DNA of 64,000 nt from Oscillospiraceae bacterium. Its GTDB lineage: Bacteria > Bacillota > Clostridia > Oscillospirales > CAG-272. Below the pieces are notes generated by a model, which had not been told where the DNA came from, searched no databases, and worked only from the letters and a program-made list of their open reading frames with translations. The translations under genes and the position numbers were made by a program. The DNA lies in contig SVTL01000001.1 in the NCBI GenBank assembly GCA_015063795.1, forward strand, positions 361,614-425,613, read 5' to 3'. Shown piece after piece: positions 50,445 to 63,133 of the stretch; position 1 is the first letter of the stretch; every line of letters begins with the position of its first letter.

Positions 50445-52118
50445 ATGATGGACGCAAGCAAATATCGCGTTGGCTATTATCCCGTTGGGAAGGAATACAA
50501 CAAATGGGTGGGGAAGGATCACGTGGAAAAAGCACCGGTCTGGTGCAGTGTGGATATGCGCGACGGCAACCAAAGCCTGGTGATCCCCATGAATTTAGAG
50601 GAAAAGTTGGAGTATTTCAAGGTGCTCTGCGACGTGGGCTTCAAAGAGATCGAGGTGGGCTTTCCCGCTGCCAGCGAGACCGAGTATGAATTTTTGCGCA
50701 CGCTGATCGATCAGAACCTGATCCCGCCCGATGTGACCGTTCAGGTGCTGACACAGTGCCGCGAGCACATCATCCGCAAGACCTTTGATGCCTGCAAGGG
50801 TGCGCCCAATGCGATCATCCATTTTTACAATGCAACCAGCGTGGCACAGCGCGAGCAGGTTTTCAAAATGTCAAAGGAAGAGATCAAGCAGATCGCGGTG
50901 GAGGGAGCCGAGCAGGTAAAAAAACTGGCGGACGAATATGAGGGCAGCTTCCGTTTTGAGTATTCCCCCGAATCGTTCACGGGAACCGAGCCCGAGTATG
51001 CGCTGGAGGTCTGCAACGCCGTTCTGGATGTGCTTCAGCCCGGCGCAGAGAACAACGTGATCATCAATCTGCCCGTGACCGTGGAGATGAGTCTGCCTCA
51101 TGTGTACGCCTCGCAGGTGGAATACATGAGCGAGAATTTGAAGTACCGCGAGTTTGTCACCCTGTCGCTCCATCCGCATAACGACCGCGGAACCGGCGTG
51201 GCCGATACCGAGCTGGCTCTTCTGGCAGGAGCTGACCGCGTGGAAGGAACGCTGTTCGGCAACGGCGAGCGGACCGGAAACGTGGATATCATCACCTTAG
51301 CGCTGAACCTGTATTCCCACGGCGTGGATCCGAGGCTGGATCTGTCGGATATGAATACACTGGTGGAAAAATACGAGCGATGCACCCGCATGCACGTCTA
51401 CGAGCGTGCCCCCTACGCCGGTGCGCTGGTCTTTGCCGCCTTCTCGGGCTCTCACCAGGATGCCATCGCCAAGGGCATGAAATACCGTGCCAAGAACAAG
51501 ATGCACCGGTGGAATGTCCCTTACATTCCCATCGATCCGACCGACATCGGACGTACCTACGATGCCGACGTGATCCGCGTCAACTCTCAGTCTGGCAAGG
51601 GCGGCATCGGGTATCTGCTGGAGCAGAGCTTTGGCTACAACCTGCCTCCGAAGATGCGCGAGCATTTCAGCTACGTTTGCAAGGACATTTCCGACCGCGG
51701 TCACAAGGAGCTCAAGCCGGACGAGATCTTTTCCATCTTCGAGGAAGGCTACCTCAATCTGGACAGCGGCATTCGCGTGACCGATTTCGACTTTATGCGT
51801 GAGGGCGATGCGGTGAAGATCACCATCACCTTTGAGCGTAACGGCATCGAGACCGAGATGGAGGCTGAGGGCAATGGTACGCTGAACGCAGTCAACAACG
51901 CTCTCCGCCAATTCACGGGTGAGCAGTATACGCTGGAGGTCTTCTCCCAGCACAGCATGCAGGGTCAGGGCTCTCGAAGCGTTGCCGCATCGTATATCGG
52001 GCTCGAGCGTGAGGACGGCAGACTGTTCTGGGGCGTCGGCACCGACACCGACGTGATCCGGGCCAGCACAAAAGCGCTTTTAAGCGCATTCCATAACATG
52101 ACCAAGGGAGGTATGTAA
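50445..52118 (+). CDS. leuA: 2-isopropylmalate synthase (LeuA2 type)
   Basis: A 557-residue enzyme condensing acetyl-CoA with 2-oxoisovalerate, the committed step of leucine synthesis. The barrel starts with [18 protein letters not shown], including the Arg-Asp of the active site; the metal-binding HxH is in [12 protein letters not shown], followed by [12 protein letters not shown]. The last 130 residues form the LeuA allosteric dimer domain, where leucine binds. The long N-terminal [11 protein letters not shown] segment marks the LeuA2 branch found in actinobacteria and many Clostridia. I start at the ATG at 50445 (AGGAG site); the open frame extends back into ridA. Confidence 0.96.
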   Translation: MMDASKYRVGYYPVGKEYNKWVGKDHVEKAPVWCSVDMRDGNQSLVIPMNLEEKLEYFKVLCDVGFKEIEVGFPAASETEYEFLRTLIDQNLIPPDVTVQVLTQCREHIIRKTFDACKGAPNAIIHFYNATSVAQREQVFKMSKEEIKQIAVEGAEQVKKLADEYEGSFRFEYSPESFTGTEPEYALEVCNAVLDVLQPGAENNVIINLPVTVEMSLPHVYASQVEYMSENLKYREFVTLSLHPHNDRGTGVADTELALLAGADRVEGTLFGNGERTGNVDIITLALNLYSHGVDPRLDLSDMNTLVEKYERCTRMHVYERAPYAGALVFAAFSGSHQDAIAKGMKYRAKNKMHRWNVPYIPIDPTDIGRTYDADVIRVNSQSGKGGIGYLLEQSFGYNLPPKMREHFSYVCKDISDRGHKELKPDEIFSIFEEGYLNLDSGIRVTDFDFMREGDAVKITITFERNGIETEMEAEGNGTLNAVNNALRQFTGEQYTLEVFSQHSMQGQGSRSVAASYIGLEREDGRLFWGVGTDTDVIRASTKALLSAFHNMTKGGM

Positions 52119-52120
52119 GT

Positions 52121-53380
52121 ATGGGCATGACGATGACACAAAAGATCCTTGCTTCTCACGCAGGATTGGAATGCGTATCCGCCGGTCAGCTGATCAACGC
52201 GAAATTAGACATCGTTTTGGGGAATGATATCACCACTCCCGTTGCTGTCAACGAGTTCAAGAAAGCGGGCTTTGATCGTCTTTTTGATCCGAACCGCGTG
52301 GCAATCGTTTTAGACCATTTTGTGCCGAATAAGGACATCAAGGCGGCGGAGCAAAGCAAGACCTGCCGTGAATTCGCCTGCGCGCACTGCGTCAGCCACT
52401 TTTATGACGTGGGAAAGATGGGCATTGAGCATGCGCTTCTTCCCGAGCAGGGCGTTGTCACCGCAGGTGACTGCATCATCGGCGCGGACAGTCACACCTG
52501 TACTTACGGTGCGCTCGGCGCGTTTTCAACCGGCGTCGGCTCCACCGATATGGCCGCGGGGATGGCAACGGGCATGGCTTGGTTCAAGGTTCCTTCCGCC
52601 ATCCGCTTCAATTTGAAAGGCAAGCTTCCCGCCAATTGCAGCGGTAAGGACGTGATCTTGACCATCATCGGCCGCATCGGCGTGGACGGCGCGCTGTATA
52701 AGAGCATGGAATTTACGGGGGAGGGCGCGCACAGCCTGTCGATGGATGACCGCCTCTGCATCTGCAACATGGCCGTCGAGGCGGGGGCCAAAAACGGCAT
52801 TTTCCCCGTGGACGAGGTGACCATGGCCTATCTGAACGGACGAAGCGAGCGAGAGCCGGTCGTCTTTGAAGCCGATGCGGATGCGGAATACGAGCAGACC
52901 ATTGATATCGATCTTTCACAGATCGTTCCCACCGTCGCCTGCCCACATCTGCCCGAAAACACTCATCCGGCAAGCGAGCTTCATCACATCAAGGTCGATC
53001 AGGTGGTGATCGGCTCCTGCACCAACGGCAGGCTGGAGGATATGGAAGCCGCTTATCGCATCCTCAACGGCAACCGGATTGCAAACGGCGTTCGCTGCAT
53101 CATCATCCCCGGCACCATGCAGATCCTGCGCGAATGCGTCCTGCGCGGCTGGTATACCGCCTTTCTTGATGCAGGTGCAGTGGTCTCCACTCCCACCTGC
53201 GGCCCCTGCCTCGGCGGCTACATGGGCATTCTCGCGGCCGGTGAGAAATGCCTTGCCACCACCAACCGCAACTTTGTCGGACGCATGGGGCATGTGGAAA
53301 GCGAAGTGTATCTGGCCTCGCCCCACACCGCCGCGGCGACCGCTCTTGCCGGATACATCACCGAATATCAGGAGGGCTGA
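52121..53380 (+). CDS. leuC: 3-isopropylmalate dehydratase large subunit
   Basis: A 419-residue aconitase-family subunit, with LeuD isomerising 2- to 3-isopropylmalate. The 4Fe-4S cluster cysteines are in [13 protein letters not shown] and [10 protein letters not shown]. Substrate-side motifs include [16 protein letters not shown] and [14 protein letters not shown]. The ATG lies two bases after the leuA stop and uses the GGGAGG at the end of leuA. Length is that of the archaeal-type/HacA-like LeuC group common in Clostridia. Confidence 0.97.
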   Translation: MGMTMTQKILASHAGLECVSAGQLINAKLDIVLGNDITTPVAVNEFKKAGFDRLFDPNRVAIVLDHFVPNKDIKAAEQSKTCREFACAHCVSHFYDVGKMGIEHALLPEQGVVTAGDCIIGADSHTCTYGALGAFSTGVGSTDMAAGMATGMAWFKVPSAIRFNLKGKLPANCSGKDVILTIIGRIGVDGALYKSMEFTGEGAHSLSMDDRLCICNMAVEAGAKNGIFPVDEVTMAYLNGRSEREPVVFEADADAEYEQTIDIDLSQIVPTVACPHLPENTHPASELHHIKVDQVVIGSCTNGRLEDMEAAYRILNGNRIANGVRCIIIPGTMQILRECVLRGWYTAFLDAGAVVSTPTCGPCLGGYMGILAAGEKCLATTNRNFVGRMGHVESEVYLASPHTAAATALAGYITEYQEG

Positions 53381-53381
53381 C

Positions 53382-53879
53382 ATGAACACACAGGGAAAGG
53401 TTTTCAAATACGCCGACAATGTGGACACCGATGTCATCATCCCTGCCCGCTATCTGAATACGCCCGATGCCAAGGAGCTGGCGCTTCACTGCATGGAGGA
53501 CATCGATAAGGAGTTTGTCAAAAACGTCAAAAAAGGCGATGTGATCGTGGCCGGCTGGAACTTCGGCTGCGGCTCCTCCCGCGAGCACGCACCGCTGGTC
53601 ATCAAGACCTGCGGAACAGGATGCGTGATTGCCAAAAGCTTCGCGCGCATCTTTTACCGAAACGCCATCAACATCGGTCTTCCCATCCTCGAATGCGAGC
53701 AGGCGGCGGAGGAAATCGAAGCCGCTGACGAGGTGGCCGTGGATTTTGACACGGGGCTGATCACGAACCTGACTACGGGCAAAACATACAAAGCCCAGCC
53801 CTTTCCGCCCTTCATTCAGAGCATCATCCAAAGCGGAGGTCTTCTCAAATCCCTGAAAGAAGGCGAAGGATATGAATAA
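53382..53879 (+). CDS. leuD: 3-isopropylmalate dehydratase small subunit
   Basis: A 165-residue partner of LeuC carrying the swivelling aconitase domain. Features are the start [20 protein letters not shown], the loop [14 protein letters not shown] that contacts substrate, and [16 protein letters not shown]. The ATG at 53382 lies one base after the leuC stop; the open frame extends further into leuC without a ribosome site. The end overlaps leuB by eight bases. Confidence 0.97.
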   Translation: MNTQGKVFKYADNVDTDVIIPARYLNTPDAKELALHCMEDIDKEFVKNVKKGDVIVAGWNFGCGSSREHAPLVIKTCGTGCVIAKSFARIFYRNAINIGLPILECEQAAEEIEAADEVAVDFDTGLITNLTTGKTYKAQPFPPFIQSIIQSGGLLKSLKEGEGYE

Positions 53880-54951
53880 AACCATCGCGCTCATCCGCGG
53901 CGACGGCATCGGTCCCGAGATTGTCGAGCAGGCGCAGAGGGTATTAAACAAGGTTGCCGAGCTTTACGGACACCGCTTCTCTTACACCGACGTAGCCATG
54001 GGCGGATGTGCCATCGATCAATACGGCGATCCTCTGCCCGAAAGCGAATTGAAAAAGTGCCTTGCATCCGACAGCGTTTTGCTGGGGGCGGTCGGCGGAC
54101 CGAAATGGAACGATGTTCCCGGTACCATGCGTCCGGAAAAGGGGCTTCTCCGACTCCGTGCCGGCATGGGCGTGTATTCCAATAACCGTCCCGCTAAGAT
54201 CTGGCCGCAGCTGGCCGACGCCTCTCCGCTGAAGCGATCCATCGTCGATGAGGGCATTGATTTCATCATCGTCCGCGAGCTGATCGGCGGCATCTACTTC
54301 GGCGAGCATAAAACCGAGACCGTTGACGGGAAAACGACTGCCATTGATGTGCTGACCTATGGCGAGCACGAGATCGAGCGCATCGGCCGCATCGGCTTCG
54401 AAACCGCACGCAAGCGCGGCAAAAGGCTTTGCTCGGTGGAAAAGAGCAATGTGCTCGATTCCAGCCGCCTCTGGAAAAAGGTGATGCACCGACTTGCTGA
54501 GGAATACCCCGATGTGGAGCTGTCAGACATGCTGGTGGACAACTGCGCGATGCAGATCGTGAAAAATCCCTCTCAGTTTGATGTGCTTGTCACCGAGAAT
54601 ATGTTCGGCGACATTCTCTCCGACGAGGCGTCCATGATCACGGGCTCCATCGGTATGATACCGTCCTCAAGCTTAGGATCCTCCGCCTGCGGTCTTTATG
54701 AGCCCATTCACGGATCGGCACCCGACATAGCGGGCATGGATCTGGCCAATCCCATCGGCACCATCCTATCCGCGGCGATGATGCTTCGCTTCAGCTTCGA
54801 TCTGCCGCGTGAAGCCGATGCCATCGAAAAAGCGGTCGCCGCCTATCTTGACGCAGGCTACCGCACCGCCGACATCATGAGCGAAGGCATGAAACAGGTC
54901 GGCTGCCGCGCATGCGGCGACATCATCATTGAATCTCTTAGAAAGGAATGA
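53872..54951 (+). CDS. leuB: 3-isopropylmalate dehydrogenase
   Basis: A 359-residue NAD-dependent enzyme oxidising and decarboxylating 3-isopropylmalate. It starts [17 protein letters not shown]; substrate-binding arginines are in [21 protein letters not shown] and [16 protein letters not shown]; Mg-binding aspartates are in [10 protein letters not shown] and [12 protein letters not shown]. The C-terminal [18 protein letters not shown] is typical. It overlaps leuD by eight bases and ilvB by four, so translation is coupled. Confidence 0.98.
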   Translation: MNKTIALIRGDGIGPEIVEQAQRVLNKVAELYGHRFSYTDVAMGGCAIDQYGDPLPESELKKCLASDSVLLGAVGGPKWNDVPGTMRPEKGLLRLRAGMGVYSNNRPAKIWPQLADASPLKRSIVDEGIDFIIVRELIGGIYFGEHKTETVDGKTTAIDVLTYGEHEIERIGRIGFETARKRGKRLCSVEKSNVLDSSRLWKKVMHRLAEEYPDVELSDMLVDNCAMQIVKNPSQFDVLVTENMFGDILSDEASMITGSIGMIPSSSLGSSACGLYEPIHGSAPDIAGMDLANPIGTILSAAMMLRFSFDLPREADAIEKAVAAYLDAGYRTADIMSEGMKQVGCRACGDIIIESLRKE

Positions 54952-56626
54952 ACGATATGATTCTTTCAGGCGCAGACATCCTTGTGAAAACCTTGATCGA
55001 GCAGGGTTGTGACACCGTCTTCGGCTATCCGGGCGGTCAGATCCTGAACGTGTACGAAAGTCTGTACACCTATCAAAACGAAATCCGCCACATTCTCACC
55101 GCCCATGAGCAGGGTGCATCCCATGCCGCCGATGGCTATGCGCGGTCCACAGGCAAGGTGGGTGTTGTCATCTCCACCTCCGGCCCCGGAGCCACCAATC
55201 TGGTCACCGGTATCGCCACTGCCTTCCTCGATTCCATCCCCATGGTCGCCATCTGCGGCAACGTGCCCACCACGCAGATCGGCACCGACAGCTTCCAGGA
55301 GCTGGATATCACCGGCGTTACGCTGCCCATCACAAAGCATAATTATTTTGTTCGAACGGTTGAAGAGCTGGCCGATACCGTCCGTGAGGCCTTTGTTCTC
55401 GCACGCTCCGGACGTCCCGGTCCCGTGCTGATCGATATCCCCAAGGATGTGCAGATCGCCAAATGCGAGTATACGCCGAAAGCTCCCTTTGAGGCGGAGG
55501 AGGCGCAGGCCGCCAAGGATGTCCGCATCGAAGAGGCCGCTTCTTACATCAACAGCGCGAAAGCGCCGTACATCTACTTCGGCGGCGGCCTGATCAACGC
55601 CGAGGCGCAGGAGGAGATGCTGGCTCTGGCCGACAAGATCGATGCTCCCATCGGATGCTCGCTGATGGGCATCTCGGGTATTCCCACCGACCATCCTCGC
55701 TTCCTCGGAATGCAGGGCATGCACGGGCATTATGCCTCCTCCATGGCCATGCACAATGCCGATCTGATCATCTCGCTGGGTGTCCGCTTCAACGACCGTG
55801 TGACCGGAAACCGCGCCAAATTCGCAACGGGTGCGAAGATCATCCACATCGATGTGGACGGCTCCGAGCTTTGCAAGACGGTCAATGCGGTCTGCGGACT
55901 GCGCGGCGATGTGAAAAAAACGCTTCAGAAGCTGCTTCCCCTTGTCAACGAGAGCAGGAAAGAGGACTGGTCGGCTAAGATCGCTCAGCTTCGTGAGGAA
56001 GAAACAACGGTCACCGACAACCGCGAGGGCATGACGCCCCGTCGCGCGATCCTCACGCTGAACAAGCATTTGGGCAAGAACACGGCGGTCTGCACCGATG
56101 TCGGACAGCATCAGATGTGGGCTGCTCAGACCGTGAAGATGCAAACGCCCCGCCGATTCCTGTCCAGCGGCGGGCTCGGAACGATGGGCTTCGGCTTCGG
56201 CGCTGCCATCGGTGCCGCCTTCGGAACGAAGGAAAGAAGTGTTCTGGTAACGGGTGACGGCAGCTTCGGCATGAATGTCAATGAGCTGGCTACTGCCGTT
56301 TCTTATAAGATCCCGATCGTGATCCTGCTTTTGAACAACGGTGTTTTGGGCATGGTCCGCCAGTGGCAGACGCTCTTCTTCAACAAGCACTATTCCAACA
56401 CCATCCTGGATCGCAAGACCGATTTTTGCGCATTGGCGCATGCCTTCGGTGCCGAGGGCGAGACGGTCAAAACGCCGGAGGAGCTGGATGCCGCTCTGGC
56501 AAGAGCCTTCCGCTGCGAAGGACCGTATGTGGTCGATTGCCGCATCGATAAGGATGAATTTGTTCTTCCCATGCTTCCGCCCGGCGGCAGTATGGATGAC
56601 ATCATTGTAAAACTGGAGGTGGAAAA

Positions 56627-56630
<4 letters not shown>
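54948..56630 (+). CDS. ilvB: Acetolactate synthase large subunit
   Basis: A 560-residue thiamine-diphosphate enzyme making acetolactate (to Val and Leu) and acetohydroxybutyrate (to Ile). The catalytic Glu is in TAHEQGASHAADGYAR; the ThDP/Mg motif is GDGSFGMNVNELATA...LLLNN. The central FAD-type domain (about 190-330) contains LMGISGIPTDHPRFLGMQGM. The start overlaps the leuB stop (ATGA), and its own stop overlaps ilvN the same way. The full set of key residues makes it a biosynthetic rather than catabolic (AlsS) enzyme, supported by the regulatory subunit next door. Confidence 0.98.
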
Positions 56631-58224
<1,594 letters not shown>

Positions 58225-58238
58225 GAAGAGGGAAGCGT

Positions 58239-59909
58239 ATGAAAAAGGAAAACATTGTTGACGGCGCGCAGAATGCGCCGCACCGCAGTCTCTTTCACGC
58301 GCTTGGGCTGACTTCCGAGGAGCAGTCGCGTCCGCTGATCGGCATCGTCAGCTCTTACAATGAGATCGTTCCCGGGCATATGAACATCGATAAGATCGTG
58401 GATGCGGTCAAGATCGGTGTGGCCATGGCCGGCGGCACGCCCATCGTCTTTCCTGCGATCGCGGTCTGTGACGGCATCGCCATGGGACACACGGGCATGA
58501 AGTATTCGCTGGTCACCCGCGATCTGATCGCCGATTCCACCGAGGCGATGGCTCTCGCTCACGGCTTTGACGGTCTGGTGATGGTGCCCAACTGCGATAA
58601 AAACGTGCCCGGTCTGCTGATGGCGGCCGCGCGTGTGAACATCCCCACTGTCTTTGTCAGCGGCGGTCCCATGCTGGCAGGACGGGTAGACGGCAAAAAG
58701 ACCAGTCTTTCCAGTATGTTTGAGGCGGTCGGCTCTTACGCCGCAGGCAAGATCAGTGAGGAGAAGCTGACCGAATACGAATGCAAGACCTGCCCCACCT
58801 GCGGCTCCTGCTCGGGTATGTACACCGCCAACTCCATGAACTGTCTCACCGAGGCGCTCGGCATGGGACTGAAGGGCAACGGCACCATTCCCGCTGTCTA
58901 TTCGGCGCGCATCGAGCTGGCCAAGCACGCGGGCATGGCGGTGATGGAGCTTGTGCGAAAGAACATCCGTCCGCGCGATATCATGACCGAAAAGGCGCTG
59001 ATGAATGCGCTCACCGTGGATATGGCGCTGGGCTGCTCGACCAACAGCATGCTGCACCTGCCGGCCATCGCGCACGAATGCGGCGTGGAGCTGAATCTGG
59101 ACATTGCCAACCGCATCAGCGCCAAAACGCCCAATCTCTGCCATCTGGCCCCTGCAGGGCGCACGTATATGGAGGATCTGGACGAGGCTGGCGGTGTGTA
59201 TGCGGTGATGAACGAGCTGACCAAAAAGGATCTGCTCTCCACCGATTGCCTGACCGTCACGGGCAAGACGATCGGCGAAAACATTGCAGGTTGTATCAAC
59301 CGCGATCCCGAGGTCATCCGTCCCATCGACAATCCGTACAGCGAAACGGGCGGCATTGCGGTCCTGCGCGGCAATCTGGCCCCCGAGGGAAGCGTGGTCA
59401 AGCGATCGGCGGTTCTGCCCGAGATGCTGGTCCACAAAGGTCCTGCCCGTGTGTTCGACTGCGAGGAGGACGCACAGGCGGCCATCAACGCCGGAAAGAT
59501 CGTGGCAGGCGATGTGGTGGTCATCCGCTATGAGGGCCCGAAGGGCGGTCCGGGTATGCGTGAGATGCTCAATCCCACCTCGGCCATCATGGGCATGGGG
59601 CTGGGCAGCAGCGTGGCGCTGATCACCGACGGACGCTTCAGCGGCGCCACAAGAGGTGCCTGCATCGGTCATATCACTCCCGAGGCCGCTTCGGGCGGAC
59701 TGATCGGCGTGGTGGAGGAGGGGGATCTTATCAGCATCAACATCCCCGAAAACCGCATCGAGCTGTTGGTGGACGAAGCGATCCTGGCCGAGCGCATGAA
59801 GCACTTCGTTCCCAAGAAAAAGAAGCTTTCTGGCTATCTGAAGCGCTATGCGGCGCTGGTCTCGGGCGGTGCATCGGGTGCGATCCTGAACGATCCCGAG
59901 CAAGCATGA
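58239..59909 (+). CDS. ilvD: Dihydroxy-acid dehydratase
   Basis: A 556-residue iron-sulfur enzyme dehydrating the dihydroxy acids to the 2-oxo acids of Val and Ile. Cluster cysteines are in [21 protein letters not shown] and a third upstream or central Cys; [13 protein letters not shown] follows. The C-terminal swivel has [18 protein letters not shown] and [11 protein letters not shown]. It lies 14 bases after ilvC. Its stop overlaps the next gene in an ATGA, an unusual coupling to an ATPase. Confidence 0.98.
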   Translation: MKKENIVDGAQNAPHRSLFHALGLTSEEQSRPLIGIVSSYNEIVPGHMNIDKIVDAVKIGVAMAGGTPIVFPAIAVCDGIAMGHTGMKYSLVTRDLIADSTEAMALAHGFDGLVMVPNCDKNVPGLLMAAARVNIPTVFVSGGPMLAGRVDGKKTSLSSMFEAVGSYAAGKISEEKLTEYECKTCPTCGSCSGMYTANSMNCLTEALGMGLKGNGTIPAVYSARIELAKHAGMAVMELVRKNIRPRDIMTEKALMNALTVDMALGCSTNSMLHLPAIAHECGVELNLDIANRISAKTPNLCHLAPAGRTYMEDLDEAGGVYAVMNELTKKDLLSTDCLTVTGKTIGENIAGCINRDPEVIRPIDNPYSETGGIAVLRGNLAPEGSVVKRSAVLPEMLVHKGPARVFDCEEDAQAAINAGKIVAGDVVVIRYEGPKGGPGMREMLNPTSAIMGMGLGSSVALITDGRFSGATRGACIGHITPEAASGGLIGVVEEGDLISINIPENRIELLVDEAILAERMKHFVPKKKKLSGYLKRYAALVSGGASGAILNDPEQA

Positions 59910-61078
59910 AGGAGTTATACAACAGACTGAAAACCCTCTGCGTTTTCAGAGAGATTTTAAACGATTCCGTAATCGCGGCTCTGCAGAGCTTTCTGGAAAA
60001 GCCGGACAGCTCTGCTTATGCTGCCTTCGCGTCGGCGCTGTACGAGGCCAACGGCGGCGATCTGGCAGCCCATGTACGGCTCCTTTGCGAAAACAGCGCG
60101 AATGTGTATGTGAAAACGGTCGGTCGGGGCGAAGAGCCCGCGCGCTTTGTTTACAACGCCCTTCGCGCTGAGCTGGAGCTGCTGCAGCGCGTGTGCGCGC
60201 TGACCAAACGTGACCTCTGCTCGCAGATCGGTGAAACGGCAGATAGTGCCTTTCTGCCCGATTTTGCTTCGGAAGAGCTGCCGCTGAAGGAGATCTATCT
60301 CCACCGAACCGAAAACATTGGACGGTATGGTTATGGCATGTATGCCCGCCATACGGCGTTTGCCGTGGATGAGGAGAAAGGCATCGTTCCCGTCCGCCAC
60401 CCCGACAAAATCGCGCTTTCCCATCTGATCGCCTACGAAAGAGAGCGCGGGATCGTGCTGAACAACACCAAGGCGCTTTTGGCAGGCAAGCCGGCGGCCA
60501 ACATCCTGCTCAGCGGCGATGCGGGCACGGGCAAGTCCACCACGGTCAAGGCCGTTGCCAATGCGCTGAGCGGTGAGGGACTGCGGATCATCGAGATCCG
60601 TAAGGATCAGCTGCGGCTCATTCCGGGCATTCTCGACGAGCTGTCCGACAATCCGTTGAAGTTCATTCTCTTCATCGATGATCTCTCCTTCGGTAAGGAT
60701 GACGACAGCTTCAGTGCGCTCAAAGCGGTGCTGGAGGGCTCGGTCACGGCGCGATCAGGCAATGTTCTTGTGTATGCCACGTCCAACCGCCGACACATCG
60801 TCAAGGAGACCTTCTCCGACCGCGAGGGTGACGACATCCACCGCAATGACACCATGCAGGAGCTTGTCTCGCTCTCCGAGCGCTTCGGCATTCACATCAC
60901 CTTTTCCCGCCCGACCAAAGAGACCTATCTCCGCATCGTGCGCCATCTGACGGCGGAAAAGGGAATCGACATGGACGACACCGAACTGACGCTGTCGGCT
61001 GAACGCTTTGCGCTGGAGCGAGGCGGACGGTCGGCACGTCTGGCAGGGCAGTTCGTTGACAGCCTGCTATCGAGGTGA
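59906..61078 (+). CDS. DUF815 family ATP-binding protein
   Basis: A 390-residue AAA-type ATPase. Residues 1-190 are helical; DUF815 follows with Walker [11 protein letters not shown] (about 205-213) and Walker [11 protein letters not shown], then sensor-like [20 protein letters not shown] and the C-terminal [21 protein letters not shown]. Members are found as single genes in many bacteria without a known role. Here it overlaps the ilvD stop by four bases (ATGA), so it is produced with the branched-chain enzymes. Whether this is functional, for example assembly of the Fe-S dehydratases, or accidental is open. Confidence 0.9.
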   Translation: MKELYNRLKTLCVFREILNDSVIAALQSFLEKPDSSAYAAFASALYEANGGDLAAHVRLLCENSANVYVKTVGRGEEPARFVYNALRAELELLQRVCALTKRDLCSQIGETADSAFLPDFASEELPLKEIYLHRTENIGRYGYGMYARHTAFAVDEEKGIVPVRHPDKIALSHLIAYERERGIVLNNTKALLAGKPAANILLSGDAGTGKSTTVKAVANALSGEGLRIIEIRKDQLRLIPGILDELSDNPLKFILFIDDLSFGKDDDSFSALKAVLEGSVTARSGNVLVYATSNRRHIVKETFSDREGDDIHRNDTMQELVSLSERFGIHITFSRPTKETYLRIVRHLTAEKGIDMDDTELTLSAERFALERGGRSARLAGQFVDSLLSR

Positions 61079-61083
61079 GTGCA

Positions 61084-61173
61084 ATGTCTGACGGCGATCT
61101 TGTGCACACCAATGTCACCGAGGCGATCGCCAAATGCCGACCGATAAGCAAATACAAAAAAGAAACGGTATAA
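61084..61173 (+). CDS. Possible 29-residue small protein at the operon end
   Basis: A short frame starting MSDGDLVHTNVTEAIAK lies six bases after the DUF815 stop. The ribosome site GAGGTGAG, which includes that stop codon, is well placed for the ATG at 61084. The frame ends inside the 5' arm of the operon terminator. It is hydrophilic with a basic tail. I recognise no family. Position and ribosome site support it; length argues for caution. Confidence 0.4.
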   Translation: MSDGDLVHTNVTEAIAKCRPISKYKKETV

Positions 61174-61196
61174 CACACATGTTATGCCGTTTTTTG
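61164..61196 (+). terminator. Terminator of the ilv-leu-DUF815 operon
   Basis: AACGGTATAAC (61164-61174) pairs with GTTATGCCGTT (61181-61191), one G-U pair, followed by a T run. Confidence 0.93.
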
Positions 61197-61201
61197 TAAA
61201 A

Positions 61202-61234
61202 GAAATATCCCCCCGTAAAACGGGGGGGTATTTC
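61202..61234. repeat. Long perfect hairpin
   Basis: A 15-bp stem (61202-61216 with 61220-61234, one G-U) around AAA, with six C facing seven G. No T run follows on either strand. A further small dyad, GCGCAC-GA-GTGCGC, lies at 61266-61279. Nothing else is seen between 61173 and 61399 apart from the next terminator. Confidence 0.75.
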
Positions 61235-61293
61235 AGTTTCGGGCAAAGCCCTAATACTGCTGGCAGCGCACGAGTGCGCTTTCAAATAAACAA

Positions 61294-61325
61294 AAAACCG
61301 AAACACCAACAGGCATTTCGGTTTT
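61294..61325. terminator. Bidirectional terminator
   Basis: AAAACCGAAA (61294-61303) pairs with TTTCGGTTTT (61316-61325). On the minus strand, where the LuxR-type gene ends about 75 bp upstream, T-rich sequence follows. Confidence 0.85.
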
Positions 61326-61398
61326 TGCTAAGCGGATAATCAAATAGATATCGAGGACATTCTACCTTCGGAAAAAATTCAATCGGTTCGCCGTGCTG

Positions 61399-63126
61399 TT
61401 ATGCCTGCAATAGGTTTTCTTCCTTTTCCTGTTGCTGCATCAGCGCGGCATAGCGCAAAAGCTGCTTGAGAGAGTTGATGCCAAGCTTGCTGTAAATGTT
61501 TTTGTTGTGATAATAGACAGTACTTTCTGCAATACCGCTTGCTTGGGCAATTTCCTTTACAGTCATACCGGCAAGATACATGTCAAACACTTTTCGTTCC
61601 GTCAAGGTCAGCGTTTTCACGCCGGACAGGAAGTGTGCATAATCATCCGGATCGATCTCCGCTTTGCGGGAATAAGCCAGACGGGACAACTCCAGCTGTG
61701 CTTTTTCATATTCGGTCTGCAGATGCTCCTTTTCCGAGGTGACGGCATGGTGCTCGCTTTTCAGCAATTCATGCTGCGCGAGCATTTCCTGCTTTTCCTG
61801 CGAAAGGGTATGGACAAGCGCAGAGTGCTGGCGGTCCTTTTCGGAAAGGAAAGCGAACAGGTCGTCGATTTCCGGAATCGAAGTCTGCTCGTCCAGCGAG
61901 TCATTGGCCTTGATGCGTTCGATGCTTTTCAGCAGCGGGATCAGGAATTTTCGGCTGAAATAGAAGCACAGGCAGACGGCGGCGGCAACGATCAGAATCC
62001 AAATCAACAGCGTTTTCAGGCTTTCGGTTGTTTTGTCCCGATCAAAATCCGATTTCCGCATCAGAACGCTGAGCGTGTAGAGAGGATTGTTGGGGGAGAG
62101 GGAAATGCTTCTCGAAATGCCGACATATGACAGTGCACTGCCGGTATATCGGTACAGACCGTTTTCCAAGCCCTCGGCCGTCAGCGTTCCGGATGGGATT
62201 CGGTAATACCCGTCGGATTCACCGCAGCTGAAGCCGGCTTCCGTGTCGATCACGCTGTCAACGCCGGGCGTAAACAGGTAGGTCAAGTAATCCACCTTGG
62301 TCGGCTGAGCGTAATAGGACATAAAATAGCTTTCGCTGATCTCAAAGCCGCAGAGTCCGTAAAACCGGTTGTTTTCGCCGACCAGAGGAACGCACAAAAG
62401 CATGACGCGCATTTCGGTTCCCGGAATGACAAACAGATCGGTAAAACGATATGTGGCAGCGGCCGGCTCGTCGGTACGTCTTTTGAATTCTTCATAAGAA
62501 GGGAAGAGCCGGGTGTCAAGTTCAAGATGCCACTGTCTGTGCGGCATCATGTCGTTCGCGCGGGCGATGTCCGCATTTCCGTACAGCATCGAAATCGGGT
62601 TATAGGACGACTTGTATCCGTTTGTCTGCAGATACAGACAGGCGCGGGAACTTTCGGCGTCTTCCAAGCGGCTGTTGACCGTGGTGTCAAGCATGATGTA
62701 TACACCCGAGCAGTTTTCCTGATTCAACTGCTGAATCAGCGATTCCAAAAACAATTGTTGCAGCTCAGCAATTGTTTCGGCGTTGTCGGTCAGATCGGCG
62801 AAGGACAGGGCGTTCTTTTCCAGATAGCCTTCCAAAGAGGAGGTTGCATTTTTTGAAAGGTTGATACCTGCCGCGGCGATGGAGTCGAAGTGATCGAGAA
62901 CATACTTCTCGTATACCTCCATCTGCATATCCAGCGCGTCATACGCTTCCTGCTCGGCGGTGTTGTACTGACCGGACAGGAAAAAGGCGGTCATAAGAAA
63001 CAGGATCAGCAGGCAGGCGAGAAGCAGCATATAGCCGAACAGTTTGCGCCTCAATGACCACGCAGAGGCGGTGCTTTCCATGCGTCTGCGGACTTTTTTG
63101 ATGAGTTTGGGACTATGGATCATCAT
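61399..63126 (-). CDS. Membrane-bound LuxR-type regulator with extracytoplasmic sensor domain
   Basis: About 575 residues. A first membrane helix (FGYMLLLACLLILFLMTAFF) is followed by an extracytoplasmic domain of about 280 residues, Cache-like in layout, and a second helix (LLIWILIVAAAVCLCFYF). The cytoplasmic part holds a coiled coil rich in Glu/Gln, then a C-terminal LuxR/GerE helix-turn-helix (LTLTERKVFDMYLAGMTVKE followed by IAQASGIAEST) in the last 65 residues. There is no kinase or receiver domain, so it is a one-component membrane regulator. I chose the ATG at 63126, seven bases after the upstream gene's stop; the open frame extends to 63192 within that gene. It is likely cotranscribed with the solute-binding protein and may sense the same ligand. 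Confidence 0.8.
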   Translation of the reverse strand: MMIHSPKLIKKVRRRMESTASAWSLRRKLFGYMLLLACLLILFLMTAFFLSGQYNTAEQEAYDALDMQMEVYEKYVLDHFDSIAAAGINLSKNATSSLEGYLEKNALSFADLTDNAETIAELQQLFLESLIQQLNQENCSGVYIMLDTTVNSRLEDAESSRACLYLQTNGYKSSYNPISMLYGNADIARANDMMPHRQWHLELDTRLFPSYEEFKRRTDEPAAATYRFTDLFVIPGTEMRVMLLCVPLVGENNRFYGLCGFEISESYFMSYYAQPTKVDYLTYLFTPGVDSVIDTEAGFSCGESDGYYRIPSGTLTAEGLENGLYRYTGSALSYVGISRSISLSPNNPLYTLSVLMRKSDFDRDKTTESLKTLLIWILIVAAAVCLCFYFSRKFLIPLLKSIERIKANDSLDEQTSIPEIDDLFAFLSEKDRQHSALVHTLSQEKQEMLAQHELLKSEHHAVTSEKEHLQTEYEKAQLELSRLAYSRKAEIDPDDYAHFLSGVKTLTLTERKVFDMYLAGMTVKEIAQASGIAESTVYYHNKNIYSKLGINSLKQLLRYAALMQQQEKEENLLQA

Positions 63127-63133
63127 GGCGCGT

